A stretch of DNA of 64,000 bases from Colletotrichum lupini (Eukaryota; Ascomycota; Sordariomycetes; Glomerellales; Glomerellaceae). Positions 36,001 through 48,000 of this stretch are shown here, in pieces; the first letter of the stretch is position 1, and every line of letters starts with the position of its first letter. A program made the translations under genes and the position numbers. The notes below the pieces were generated by a model. The model saw only the letters and a program-made list of their open reading frames with translations. It made no database searches and was not told the DNA's origin. The stretch is taken from positions 4,588,001 through 4,652,000 of the forward strand of contig NC_064672.1 in the NCBI RefSeq assembly GCF_023278565.1, read 5' to 3'.

Positions 36001-39000
36001 TTTGGCTTCAACGCACGACATGTAAGTATGGCCGTGGCCGGCAGGCACTGGGACAAGACGGTGCCTTTTTCGGGCTCGCTAGGGCGTGGATCCGGGGCAT
36101 TCCTGGGTGAATCCTAGTGAAGCGCGTACAAGAACAGACATCGAATTACGGACACGGCGATATTGAACTATACGATGCCGCGGTGTTCCGAGACTGACGT
36201 TGAATTGGGCAACCGGCGGAAACGAGCAGCTTGAAATTGGCATATTGAACGAGAACGGATTTGTGGGCTCGCGGCAGTTAAACGTTGCCCAAGTCGGTTG
36301 TGAGCATTGTTGGTCAGAAGTGAGTTGTGAATGTGGCAAGCCATCAGAACGTCGCAAGCTAGGAAGGAGGATGCTAGGTTTTGCCGAAACCAACGCATCG
36401 CCTATTACAACGACAAAGTACGCCAACCAGAGCTGTCTATTGATGGCCAGGCAACGATTGGATGTTGCCTTCGAACGTACACGCTGGTATCGATTCAGTG
36501 TACTCGAGCCGTCGTGCTTGGTCTGGAGTGGTGGTGACGTCGACCACAACCGTTGCAAAACTGCAGATTAGGGGAAGGGGAGCTCTTGTGGGCAGCACCT
36601 TGCCCAACAAGCCATGTCCAAATGGAGCGACACCCGGGAACTCGATTGGTCAGTCTGTTTGCTGGCTTCCCTTGAGCTGGGAACCTGACGTGCCTGGGCA
36701 GAGGATGAGGGAAATTTCCGATGCCGGTTGTGGCCGTGATCTCATCCAATGGCAAGGGGCAATGGCTGCCAACCGGGCAACACCAATCCCAAGCCAATGG
36801 AAACCGCTGCATCATCCCACGCCACGACCATCAAGCTGCCCTTGTGCGGCGTGCCAGCCCTGACCTGAGCCATGTCGACGGGCAGCAGGCAGTGAACAAC
36901 GGCCCCCAGGGGACACACCAGGCCCGACTTGGCTTTCTCTGCTCACCTGTGCCGCGCAGTTCCATTCCTTCGGGTCTCTCGAAGGGGGCTGACAGCCGGA
37001 CGGAGACAGAATACCTTACACAGTACCTTGCCGAGTGTCTAGTTGCCTCCTTTTGTCAGCCGCGACCCAGTTCTTTGCCTTCATTTTGAATCTCGCATCT
37101 GACTCCGGTGCTGGGCCTTGTTCGTCTTGAGCCGCTGGCCGTCAGGACTCAGAAGTCAGAAACCACTCAGCTTGCACCATCGACAAGCCTTGCCGGATCC
37201 TACCCCGGCCTCATCGGTCAAGGGCCTGCTATCCGTATATGGCTTGCTTCAGGTCGTCACCTGAAGAATCGTCTTCTCACCCCGGCGAGGCAGGCAATGC
37301 CTGTCATGATCCGCCCTCATTTCCAACCGGATCCATTGACCGCCGCTCTCGCCTGACCTGACAGCGGGCTTTGCCGTCATTGCAGCAAACAGCGCAGCAT
37401 GCCTTGCCCGGTGTGTTTCTTCTCGCCGTGAAATTGTGGCCTGAGCACGCGGTGCGACTGGCACACGAGGCCTGCTACCGACCACTGGATTCCAGGTTCA
37501 CCTCACCGCGTTACCTTGAATGGGTATCAAGTTGGGAAATACAACGGTGATAACTGCAGCTCGGTTGCGAGTTGCGAGATGCGACTCTCAAGTCCCTACC
37601 AGACCGTGCCTCTTCCGTTGCCATGCTTCATACGCTGCCTGCCTGGACTCTGACCAGCTCGGGGGCCAGCCCCGGGACGTTGGCGGTTCTCCTCCCGCAG
37701 AGTTCTTCCCAGTCCACAGTCGCAACTGACTCGTTGTTTACGCGACCCTCCGCTAGCGGTGTCGCAGTGTCTCAACGAGAGTGAGAGATGGTTTCCACAG
37801 TATCACTGCTAGGGAATGGCGCTGCAGGCCGAGATGCACTAGTGGAAGCCCAAACACTTCTGCTTGGGAAGCAGGAATCCACCCCATGGGTCTCCGCCTC
37901 TGCGACACTATGTACACAGGTTGATGATCTCTTTGAGAAACAGCCCAGGGCCGGCGGCGTATGCCAAAAAACGAGGCGGTTCAGCGGCACAATTACACTC
38001 TTCTGTCTCAGACGCCCTGCCCAAGGGCGGCTGCTTCCAGTACACCACGGGCGCTACAGGCCGGTGGGTGAGCCTTGTCTAACGCGGCCGATGTATCATC
38101 AATGGAACCCGAAAGATACGAAGACCCCGCACTCCCACGCCAGTCCCTACTGTATTCCCTGACTTGCGACTCCATACTGGGACTAAGACGCTGTCAATGG
38201 CAACTCTCGCAAGTATCGGGCCGGCAAGTGCGCAAGTCATTAGTGCCAAGAGACGTCTGGCACTGATTCCCGACTCGGCAGGCAGCGCATTCAATGGACT
38301 TTGTTAGTCGCCTCGCTCAAGTGGGCTACGGATACTAACGCAGCGTATCCTCACTATCGTAGCGAGGCTTCAACGGAGTTCCGGTGGCTAATCGTTCACG
38401 TGGGCCTGATACTCGTAATAAACGCCATTGACAAAGAGCCAACATAATAATCTGCACAGCACAATCTCCAGAGGCACCCAGATAGCAGAGAAATAGCTCC
38501 ACGGCCGAGTCAAACACACATTTGAACAGACGCAGGGGAACTCAGCGGGCTCAAGACATCCGCAACGGTACATACGGCCATCGCAGACAGCGCGAAGTAA
38601 CGCTGAGAGACTGCTGTCGAGGTGACCCACGACGAAGACACAAGGGATAATGGGATGGGATGGTGTTCGAGGAGGCTGGGGGAGGAGGATCCCTAACCCA
38701 GAGGCACCCTCGCTGCTTCTTTCACTGGCCAGTAGCCTGAAAGGGTCCTCCGCCCCCCGCACAATAGCTCCTAGCCAGGAACGAGCGTTCTAGCCCGGGT
38801 CCGGACCTGTGAGGCGCGCAAGCCAGGGCCAGCTTGAGGAGGGGGCAGCCAGCTTTTGGTGACTTTGCGCCCTTGAGCTTGAGGGACTTGGTTGCCCTTA
38901 CATTTTACTGCGACACTGTTATCAACGGAAAATACATCATGACCGCCTCGCGGCTACGTACAATACAACTCTACACCGAGCTAGTTCGTACGCGGATCGA

Positions 39001-40659
39001 TGGGGGTCACATCTCATCACATCGTTCGGCAGCTGACCGATCATGAACATCAACTTTGCCCGCCTATGCCAAATTTTACAGTTGCATTGGGCTATCGACT
39101 GCTTGGCAGGTCGATCAGGCGCACGCTTGCTGGGCAAATTCGCGTCGATTCTCGCGGATAAAGTCAAGACTAAGGTTCGGGACAGCATGTCCAGACTGGA
39201 CAGTTATTTGAAAAGGCCCACATTAAACAAGTATGGCGTCAACCGCGTATGAGACGAGTTGCGCGGGGGTGTGAAAGGGATCCTGGACGAGAGCTTCTGG
39301 CGCATTGATCAAGTATGAGGATCCGGGATCAGTCTTGCCGGACGGCAGGGAGATCGTCTTGAGCCTCAACTTGGTTTCGACGATGAAGCCCCCAAGGTTA
39401 CTGTTGATGCTGCGGCCAGGCCACGGCGCGGTTAAATCAGAATGGATGGAGATGCCCACGGTTTCAGCTCCAAGAATATGAGCCGCGCCCCAAGGCTGCC
39501 AAGAAATGGAGGCCATAAAAACTGAGTCGAGATGGATAAATTATTCGGGAGACACAGAGACGGTACCGTTCGGATACACAATCGCTCAAGTACGGAGGAC
39601 ACTGCTACACTGCTACAGTACAAAGCTTCACGGAACCAAATTCAAATTGGCCACAGTGGCCCCAGCTGTCAAGTGGAAATCAAACGCGGATCAGCCAGTG
39701 GTCAGGGAGTTGACGTGTGTTGTATCCGTAAAGATTGAAACATCTTCAACGGCGGGCAAGCACCCACTCTGGCCGGATGCGTTCCGCGGGGGCTTTCTCG
39801 CCTCTGGACCTCGTACATTCGGTATACGCAGTACCGACATGGATAACGCTATTATCGCAAGTCCCAGTCGCACGAGAATGTGTTGTAGGTGGGAGAGATC
39901 CTACTTCATACCCAATGGCTGCCAAACGGGCCGGCACAACTGCACAATGGCAACCCAGTGCTTGATTTTGACTACCCACGAGGCGCGCTAGCGGAATCCA
40001 AATAAGAAGGCGCTTGTATTGACATGATCAACGTCAACGTCGTCTTGCAGAGGCGGGGCCAAGGTGATATGGAGGTCGATAAGATTGCGTTCAGTGGAAG
40101 ACGGCTATATCACGTCGCGATTATTAATTCACGTCCGATAACTACAGCCTCCATCTTTTAACTGCAGGGGGAGGGGGTGTTGAGATATATCGGGTGCCGA
40201 GTCGTCATGAGACACTATTGAACCCCCCACTCTGAAATTTACGCCATCTAGAGAAGAATTGCTCACAATTTGGACTCTTTGGAAACTTGGAGTCCATGTC
40301 GACGCTGAACAGTACGGATACAACATCAGACCTATCGGAGAAAAGACGAAGGCAAATGCAACTCACTGTCTTTGCTACCAGGAGAAACCTCGTTAGCTAT
40401 CCTACGCTTGACGAGCAAGTACAACGGTTCCCGGTCACGTCCCGCAGGCGTTCGCAGCAGGGCAAAGCGGGGGCAGGCCATAGTATCAACGTGGAGAAGG
40501 AGGCATGACTGTCCGGCCATGTCATTTTGGATGGCAACTGCCGACTTATCGACAATGCTGCAAAGTCTGGGATATTCCAGGGCGCATCTCATTCAAGATG
40601 TAGTTGCATTTGTCGCTTGCAGATGCCCATTGTACGAGGCTGAGGACTGACTTCACAAA

Positions 40660-40672
40660 GGGGGGGGGGGGG
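40660..40672 (+). repeat. G13 homopolymer
   Basis: Thirteen consecutive G residues in the gene-free interval. Confidence 0.9.
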
Positions 40673-43278
40673 TTCTTGCACCAGCATCGGGAACGACACG
40701 CTACCCTTGGCCTTGGATATCAACACGCTGGAATATGTCTGGCAGCGTTATACCAAGGGTTTGCAGGAACTCTCTTTCTTGGACGTAAAACCGACAGCTT
40801 GCGAACGAGACCGACTGACCAGAAAGACTCATCCCGCGCCCGAAATAAGGAGTCAAAGCGCTGGACTGGGCGGGTCGGTCAAGAGAGCCCATCTCCTTTC
40901 CCTCTCCGGCTGATTACTACGAAAGGCATTGTTACCGCGAAAGGGGGTTCGTCTTCCCCGAGGCCTCTCAATCTCGCATTAGTTACGAGGGATGATGATT
41001 TCTGCAAGTCAAATCGCAAGGGGAGATATGACAAACTTTCTGGTGCGATGGGGTTCCAAGAGCATGGAACAGTGGTCCTATCGACCATGCAACAGTCCGT
41101 CACTTGATCGGAATGCACGTCGAACAATCTGGCAGGAAAGGTGCATCGGTCGGCCGAGGAGACCATTCGGGGGGTTCGTTGACTGGGCCAGCATGCACGC
41201 GAACCATGACCCGTACAATTGCGATGCTGCTTTGCGGCGCCCGGCATGGCGAATCTGTGGCGCTGCGCCGGAGATCTTTCCCAACAACTCACGACTTGTC
41301 ACAATGGTCTATCGGGTCAGAATAATGGCCTTGTTCGCAGCGTGACGCTTGAGCACCCCCGGCCGCATGTGCCACGGCAGCCGTCGTCTGATGTGTCGGT
41401 CGAGCCAACATGAGATTTAAATCCAGCGGCATCCTTCCAGGACCTATGGATTCGCGAGGCAGTGAGTGAGTGGACATGACGGATCGATGTTGGTTCCTGA
41501 CGGCGGACACTGCACTGACTGCTATGTGTGGTGTTTGCAGGCAGCCTGGTGATCTGTCCCCCGAGTCCCGAACGGACGTTGTGGGACGATGGTGGATTCT
41601 CTTTGTGACCGGACATCGACCAGTCACTTTGTCAATGTACGTTGATGTCATGTCTAGACACGAACGATGCCTGTCGCGCTGTGTCCTCCTTGCCTCCGAG
41701 GGAAAGGGAAAGAAAGAAAAAGGCTTCATCCTTACAAACGAACACTGGGTCCGGATGCCGCCCGCTGGTGGCCGCGGAGGGCTGGGCTCCAAGAGAGTTT
41801 GTGTGTGCAGGCTCCGGAACAGCATCGAATGAGCGGAACGTCCAACGTTGAATTTTGACCGTCGAAACAGGGTTGCGAGCAGGATATGGCTGCGACTTGG
41901 TCTCTTTGACTACTGCAGCTTCCTCCGCATTCCGCTAGCCAGCTTGCGCGGGCTTTTCTTCCTTACTCAGTATCCTTGAGGACTTGTCCCGGTAGTGTCG
42001 TTGATCGACGCCTGCATGCCGCCGCCGACTAGTCCCCTTTTTGCCCATCTTTTGCCCAAGAACGGGTGCGATGAATACTGTCTCGGCGGCGCGGAATGGT
42101 CAACTACTGTCCCCGCGAACCGCGAAAGCGATGCCATTGGTCCGCTCACACACAACCTCTTGCAACACCAGATATGAGAGAGGAAGCAGTTATTGATGGA
42201 GGCATCTTCAAAGAAACCCATCCGCCTGCTCGACTCATAACAAGACATGAGTGAGAATCTCCTTGCATCATTCATCATTAGATCATTCTCAATTTTTTCC
42301 TGGTCAGGTCCATGCAGGTTCAAATTACGAAAAGCATGCAAAGAGGTCTGTCCCTTTGCAGATCAAGCATGCGCGCACGGTAGGTATCACGTCCGGTTGC
42401 ATCTTTTTGGGGGGGCCTCGCCTCCTCCTCTCAAATAATTGCTTCTTCTTTAGACTGCTTTCTTTGGACCGGCAGATGAGCGTCCGGAATACCTTGGAGG
42501 AGCAGCAAGATTGCTGAAACAGAGAGATGACAGATTCCTCAGCACCCCGTCGACATCATCCCCCGATCCAGGATTTGCTGCACAAGCCGATGGTTGCATA
42601 GTCCGCCAGTTCCTAGTCTTTGCTCGTACTCGGCGATGCTATCGAAATTCCTCCGCTCTCTTCCACTAGGTTCTACGGTATGTTAAGCCATCGAACGGAG
42701 TAATCGATATTCACCGAGCCGGGTGTCGCACGATCTATTCTTTCATGCTTCGCTGTTATCTTGGCGCAAACGAAGCAGGCTCACCAGATGAAAGTGTGTC
42801 TGTGAGACATCGATACGGGTAGAAGCAAGATCTCTCTCCATGTATCCGAGAGCGACGGGAAGCAACGTGGCCCACGACTGGGTCGCGCTGACAACGTCAG
42901 GACAACGGTTCAAATGGGAACCGTTCGTCGAAAGGTGTTGTTGTTTATGCCTTCTTGTCCAGATGAACAGATGGAAACAAAACAAACAGAGCAAGAACAA
43001 CACACAGAACAGGTGCGGTTTACGAAGGACGGAAGCCAGATCCCAGAGGTCAGTGGGCAACACGTTTTTTCCTGGGGGAAACTCCCGGGTGTTAGTCTGA
43101 ACCCTTTTTTTGCTCTATCTCTTCACACCTTCATGGTGTTAGTGCTGGCGATGCCGTGCCCTAGGTCCCGGGACCGCTCGCTCGGGGGGAAGACCGTTGG
43201 CTGCGAACGAACGCCGTCTGTTCGCGCCATGCTAGATGGTGGTGTTCACCGTGGTGCCGGTGTTGAACACTTGTCCGT

Positions 43279-43315
43279 GAGTGTGTGTGTGTGTGTGTGC
43301 GCGTGTGTGTCTGTG
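43279..43315 (+). repeat. (GT)n microsatellite
   Basis: GT dinucleotide run with a GCGC interruption, at the left edge of the second pyrimidine-rich block. Confidence 0.88.
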
Positions 43316-44646
43316 GTTGCCTGACGGCGATGACAAAAGGGACGTACGTTGGGGAAAGGGCTGCTTCGACGGCGATGATGATGACGACTACTACCCTACT
43401 ACTACGTACGACGAAGGACGATAATGACCGTGATTCCGGCCGGCCGTGGGTTTGCCTTGATGGTGTGGCGTCACGGACAAATTTACGGTTTACTTTTCCA
43501 ACGCACAGAACAGAAAGAAACGCCTCTTGCCCGTGGTCAACGACAAACGCCGTGTATCTTGCCGTTCTTCGTTCTCCCCGTCTTAGATCTGGGGAAGTCC
43601 ATGTGGCAGTGTCTGTTCGAACAACTTCCAGTTTCCTCTTATCCCGTCCGTCCCGCGCGCGCGCGAGCGCGAGCGCGAACATGGCGTTCGAGTGAGCGGG
43701 TGCGCTCGTTCCTGGTGTTCGCGTTGATAAAAAAGGGCGCGAAGAAAAGAAGAAACGAACCGAAGGAACGAGCCGCATGGGGCGGGCTCAGACCAGAGAG
43801 GGTATTTTCGCTCTCAGACTCAAAAACCAGGAACGCAACACGAACAAGAGATGGATCTCCCGCCCTCTTCTTTTTTGTGTGTTGGCAAAGATCTGGCTTG
43901 CCGCTAGGCTGGGGCTGTTCCGCTCTACTGCACGTACTACTTTGTACGTGCGGCCAAGGTGTGTTAGGTACCGTACGTGCGTGTGGCGCGATGTAGGTGG
44001 CTCTGACGCCAAAAATATAACCTGACTTCACACACCTACCTACCTACCTACTTGACTTGATGAAGTAAGCATCAAGTGAGTTGAAAAGCTGATCACCTCA
44101 CACACGGATAGGTAAAGAGGACTGAGCGTTGAGATTTGGGAGACGTTGGGGCACGGATTACGTGGGCTTCCATCACCTTCCTACTCGACCGCGAAGGGAA
44201 ACCAACGGACAACATATCGAACCACTCCCACACGCCCACGACTCCCTCACTCCCATATCAGCCCGTTCTTGACAGCATCAAAGCAATGACCTTGCGTTCG
44301 TTGAACGACATACGCAGCAGCAGCAGCGCGCGGCCCTTGTGTGTTCTTCGTAACTCGGTTCGCTTTCGGTCGTCCCATCAACGGGCATTCGACAGTAAAA
44401 CTATATCGGTCTTTTGTTAGCATCTAAGTTGACGAACGCCTCGCTTTCTCGGCTCTATCTATTTGCCTCTTTCTCTCTCTTCGTCTCTTCCCGCCGGTTC
44501 TGCCGCGCCGTTATCTTCTCCGTGCTCGTTCTTAGTTTGCCCGGACTGCGGAGTACCGTGCCATCGTTTTTCCCTCCGTGCTCCTCCTCTTCCTCCTGCT
44601 CCTTCTCGTTTTCTGTTCTCTCACCCATCTCTTCACATTGCCAACA

Positions 44647-45021
44647 ATGTCTGTTCCTTTCGTAAACTCTGTGCTTCCCAAGTTACCTAGTTTCCATGGA
44701 TATTCGATGGGATCTTCTTCCTTACTTTACTGTCTTTCCCCAACTTCCCTTCCGTGCTCCGTAGAGTCCGTTCGTATCGTCTCTATACACGCCCCCCCCC
44801 CCCCCCCCCTTCCGTCTCTCCCTGCGGTCAAATTTCCAACATTTCAGCTCGCAACGTTCGTGATCTTCACCTCTATAGTTTTGTCGATTACATTGATCTA
44901 CCCAAAAGGGAAGTATCTTGCTCGGTCCTTCTGGGCCTGGAAACCCCAAGGGCACCAAGAAAACCAGCTGTCAATATCAGAAACAAAAACGGGCAAAACC
45001 AAATACAGCAGAACCAAGTAA
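44647..45021 (+). other. possible ORF, 124 codons, downstream of a CT-rich leader
   Basis: The ATG at 44647 follows about 200 bases of CT-rich sequence and the context TTGCCAACAATGTC, which looks like an ascomycete start site. The frame begins MSVPFVNSVLPKLPSFHGYS, passes through a C18 homopolymer that encodes six Pro, and contains a hydrophobic stretch, ATFVIFTSIVLSITLIY, that could span a membrane. No family is recognised, and a frame through a C18 tract is inherently unstable. It may be only the start of an unplaced gene or a chance frame. Confidence 0.15.
44792..44809 (+). repeat. C18 homopolymer
   Basis: Eighteen consecutive C residues, the longest homopolymer in the window. Confidence 0.9.
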
Positions 45022-48000
45022 GCACCAAACTTTATCAAAAACTCACGATATACGTTTTTTTCCGGTGGTTCTAGTCCCAAAGACCGGATCCAAACTCTCT
45101 TCGTTGTTGTCTCTCCTTCTTTTCCCCCCCACCTGGACTACCGGTAGATCATCAATGCCATTGTCGAGTTCCTGGCCCTGCGCCTTATCCAAACGTCGTA
45201 CCACCTTACGATGGTTCCAAAAAAGCTTAGCCATGAAATGCACCATGTAAATCTCTCATCACGAAACCCCCAGATCCTTTACTCTCCCCCCATGTCCAGT
45301 CTTTCTCCTAAACAGGCAGTGATCTTTCGCTCTTTCGCTCTCCCCCCCTCACTTGGACCCCTTTCTCTGCCTATCCCCCACACATTGAAATACTCCGAGG
45401 GAAAAATATGAATCGCCAAAGTCGCGAAAAAAGTGAGGCTGGTAGAAGAATTACGGTATTACGATATTACCTAAACCCCACGCTCGACCAAACTTCAGGC
45501 CCTGCCCTTTTTTCTTCGTTTTGTGCCAAGCCCGAAGATCCGCTGGGACGTCCCTTTTTACGTTACCGTACATATCTGCTCTCCCCCACGCATGCGGGAG
45601 ACCGCGCGGGCGACTGCGGGCGAACGCGGGTCGACGGGGGCACGAGCGCCGAAGGGGGGCGCGGGCAAAGGGGACCCTCATCGGAGTGGGTTCCCGCCCG
45701 GATATCTCACAGTGGGGTGGGGGAGGCGTCGGTCACGATGATGGAAGAAAAAACATTGCGGTAAGGGTGATTAAGTTTAGGTAAGTTTGGAAAAGATTGG
45801 TATTCGTAAAGATTGACAGCGACGATGATGAATCGGGTATAGATGGTGACCAAATCGCCTGCTAGGATTATGACGAAATACTCCGAATAATTCATCCAGA
45901 AATGCCGTAATCCTTACCATTAGTACCCACGACACATCACATCACGAGAAAGAAAGATTGACACAAAAAGTATATCTTGTATCCTTCGACCTGGATGGTC
46001 CCCTTTCCTGGGAAATTCTGGCAGGGTCTTGCCGGCGGCAGAAGATCGTGAGACGACACCAAGTGGTTCCTCCTCTAGGCTTGACCATTTCCCCTTATTT
46101 TTGCACCTGTGCGTAGGAGAGAGAGCGCGAGCGGGCGCTCTCGCGCGGAATTTGACCACACACACGACTAACTAACACGACGCCCCCCTTCTTAGCAGCT
46201 ATTTTGTATACCATGTCCCCTATTAGAAGGCCACAATGGCGAAGCTACGGGGAAACGGGCGTGACCAAAACGCTCAGACGGTGGAGATTGTGAAAGGAAA
46301 GCTCCGTGGCTCCGTACGGAGCGGACGGGCTGAGATACCTCAGAAGGGAAAGGAGGAAAACGTGGGAAAACGTGGATGCATATCGGCCGACCGCAACGTC
46401 TAGCTCGACCGACGGAGATGGATGGATGGATGGGGGCCGCGGGCGATGGAGATGAAGATGGAGATAATCGACAGCTAGAACAAAAATAGGGGCCGGTGGT
46501 GTGGAATCGTGACTAACGGCGATGTTGCCATCAATGGCAAAGGCCAGAATAGGCAAATTTTTCGAGTTGAGAAAATTGCCTTCTTGAATCGTGAGCGTGA
46601 CCATTTCCAACGTCACCGGAGCCGCGCGACGTTGCAAATCTCCCCAACTTCTGCCCAGCTCCGCCTACCGGAAGAACCGGTCGAGCGGCGATTGTCGTTG
46701 CACGACTCAAGTTGTCGCCTCCCTCATCCGAAGCTATTGTCGAAGCTGACTCCGCAAAACCCGCAAGGCGCAGTAATATTACTGATAACTCAAATCTTGT
46801 TAGTAGTCTTTTTCTTTTCTTCCTGGTGTTCTGGACCCGCCGTTCCTCTCTCCAAACATCCGATGTGTGAGCGTCGAGGCCTGCGACTCCTACTACTCCT
46901 CCCTCTCACCTTTGGTACGGGGAGGCTGGACTTGCATACTCAACCAAGCCAGACCCCCCGGCTTACAGCTGGTCATGGGTGATCCTCATCATGCTGCCTC
47001 TTTGTTTTGCTGTTTGCAAAAAAGATGAGAGCTGAGGAAAAACAACAACGACAACCGGCAACACGAGGCAGGATGGTTTCACCAGCCGTCATTGTCTGTG
47101 CTTGTTCATCCAGCTAGAGATACGCCCTCTTCGTGCCTTGATCTTCCATGATTAGCGTCGGTTGATATACTGGATGGTTCCTGGTACGTATCGCCAAGTG
47201 GTTGTTTTCCTTCTCCATTTTTAAACCTTTTTTCTCTCTGTACCCCTTGCTCTTCTCCTTGCTTATTCTCTTAGTGTCGATTAGGCAGTTTTCGCTAGGC
47301 CTTTTGGGAACAGTTTGGATACGTCCTATGAAGTCTCCCGAGTAGTGTGCAAGGCTACACGCCAAAAGGGGCCGCCGTCGGGTTTACGTGAGGGACACTA
47401 GAGCTCGCGTTAGCTCGTCCGACTAATGCCGCTGCACGAATTCGTCCGGTAGGTGCAGACCGCTCGGTCATGGTTCGTTTGGCAAAACCGCAACTTGGCT
47501 CCGTCGAGGCAGTCGAGGCAGCAAGCACCGGTGCCGATCTCCGGTGATAGGAATGAATTTGATAATGGGGGTAAGGGTTTGGCTCCCCCGAGCCAGAAGT
47601 CGTTACTAGCACTTGGTCTGGGCAAAAACGTAAGTGTGCTGACAGGAGCCGGACCGACATAGAGCCAAGCTTTTCCCAACCATTGCTGCAGGCTTCACAC
47701 ATAGCTCTGCCTATCTTCTCCCAAGACTACCTGAAGACAAGGTATCTCTGCCGGCCTCGACGAATATGCCCTCTTCTGCAACGCTCGAGGACCCTGTACC
47801 CCCACAACAACCTGTGGAAACCTGAAATAGGCTCAACCGACCGATACTGATCAGTGGTGAGGATATCGTATCTGCCGGAAGCATTTCTCTCCCATTCTGT
47901 TCCCGTGACATGAAGCGCCCGTGCGAGCTAGGTTTCTCGAGAGGCGCAGGTAGCACGAGAGAGCGCCAGGAACGCTCGCAAGCCATGCGGGGGAGTGCAA

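Noticed and set aside
43161..43778. 205-codon minus-strand frame
   Set aside because: It runs through the GT microsatellite and CG-rich repeats (His-Thr and Ala-Arg repeats in the product), so it is a low-complexity artefact.
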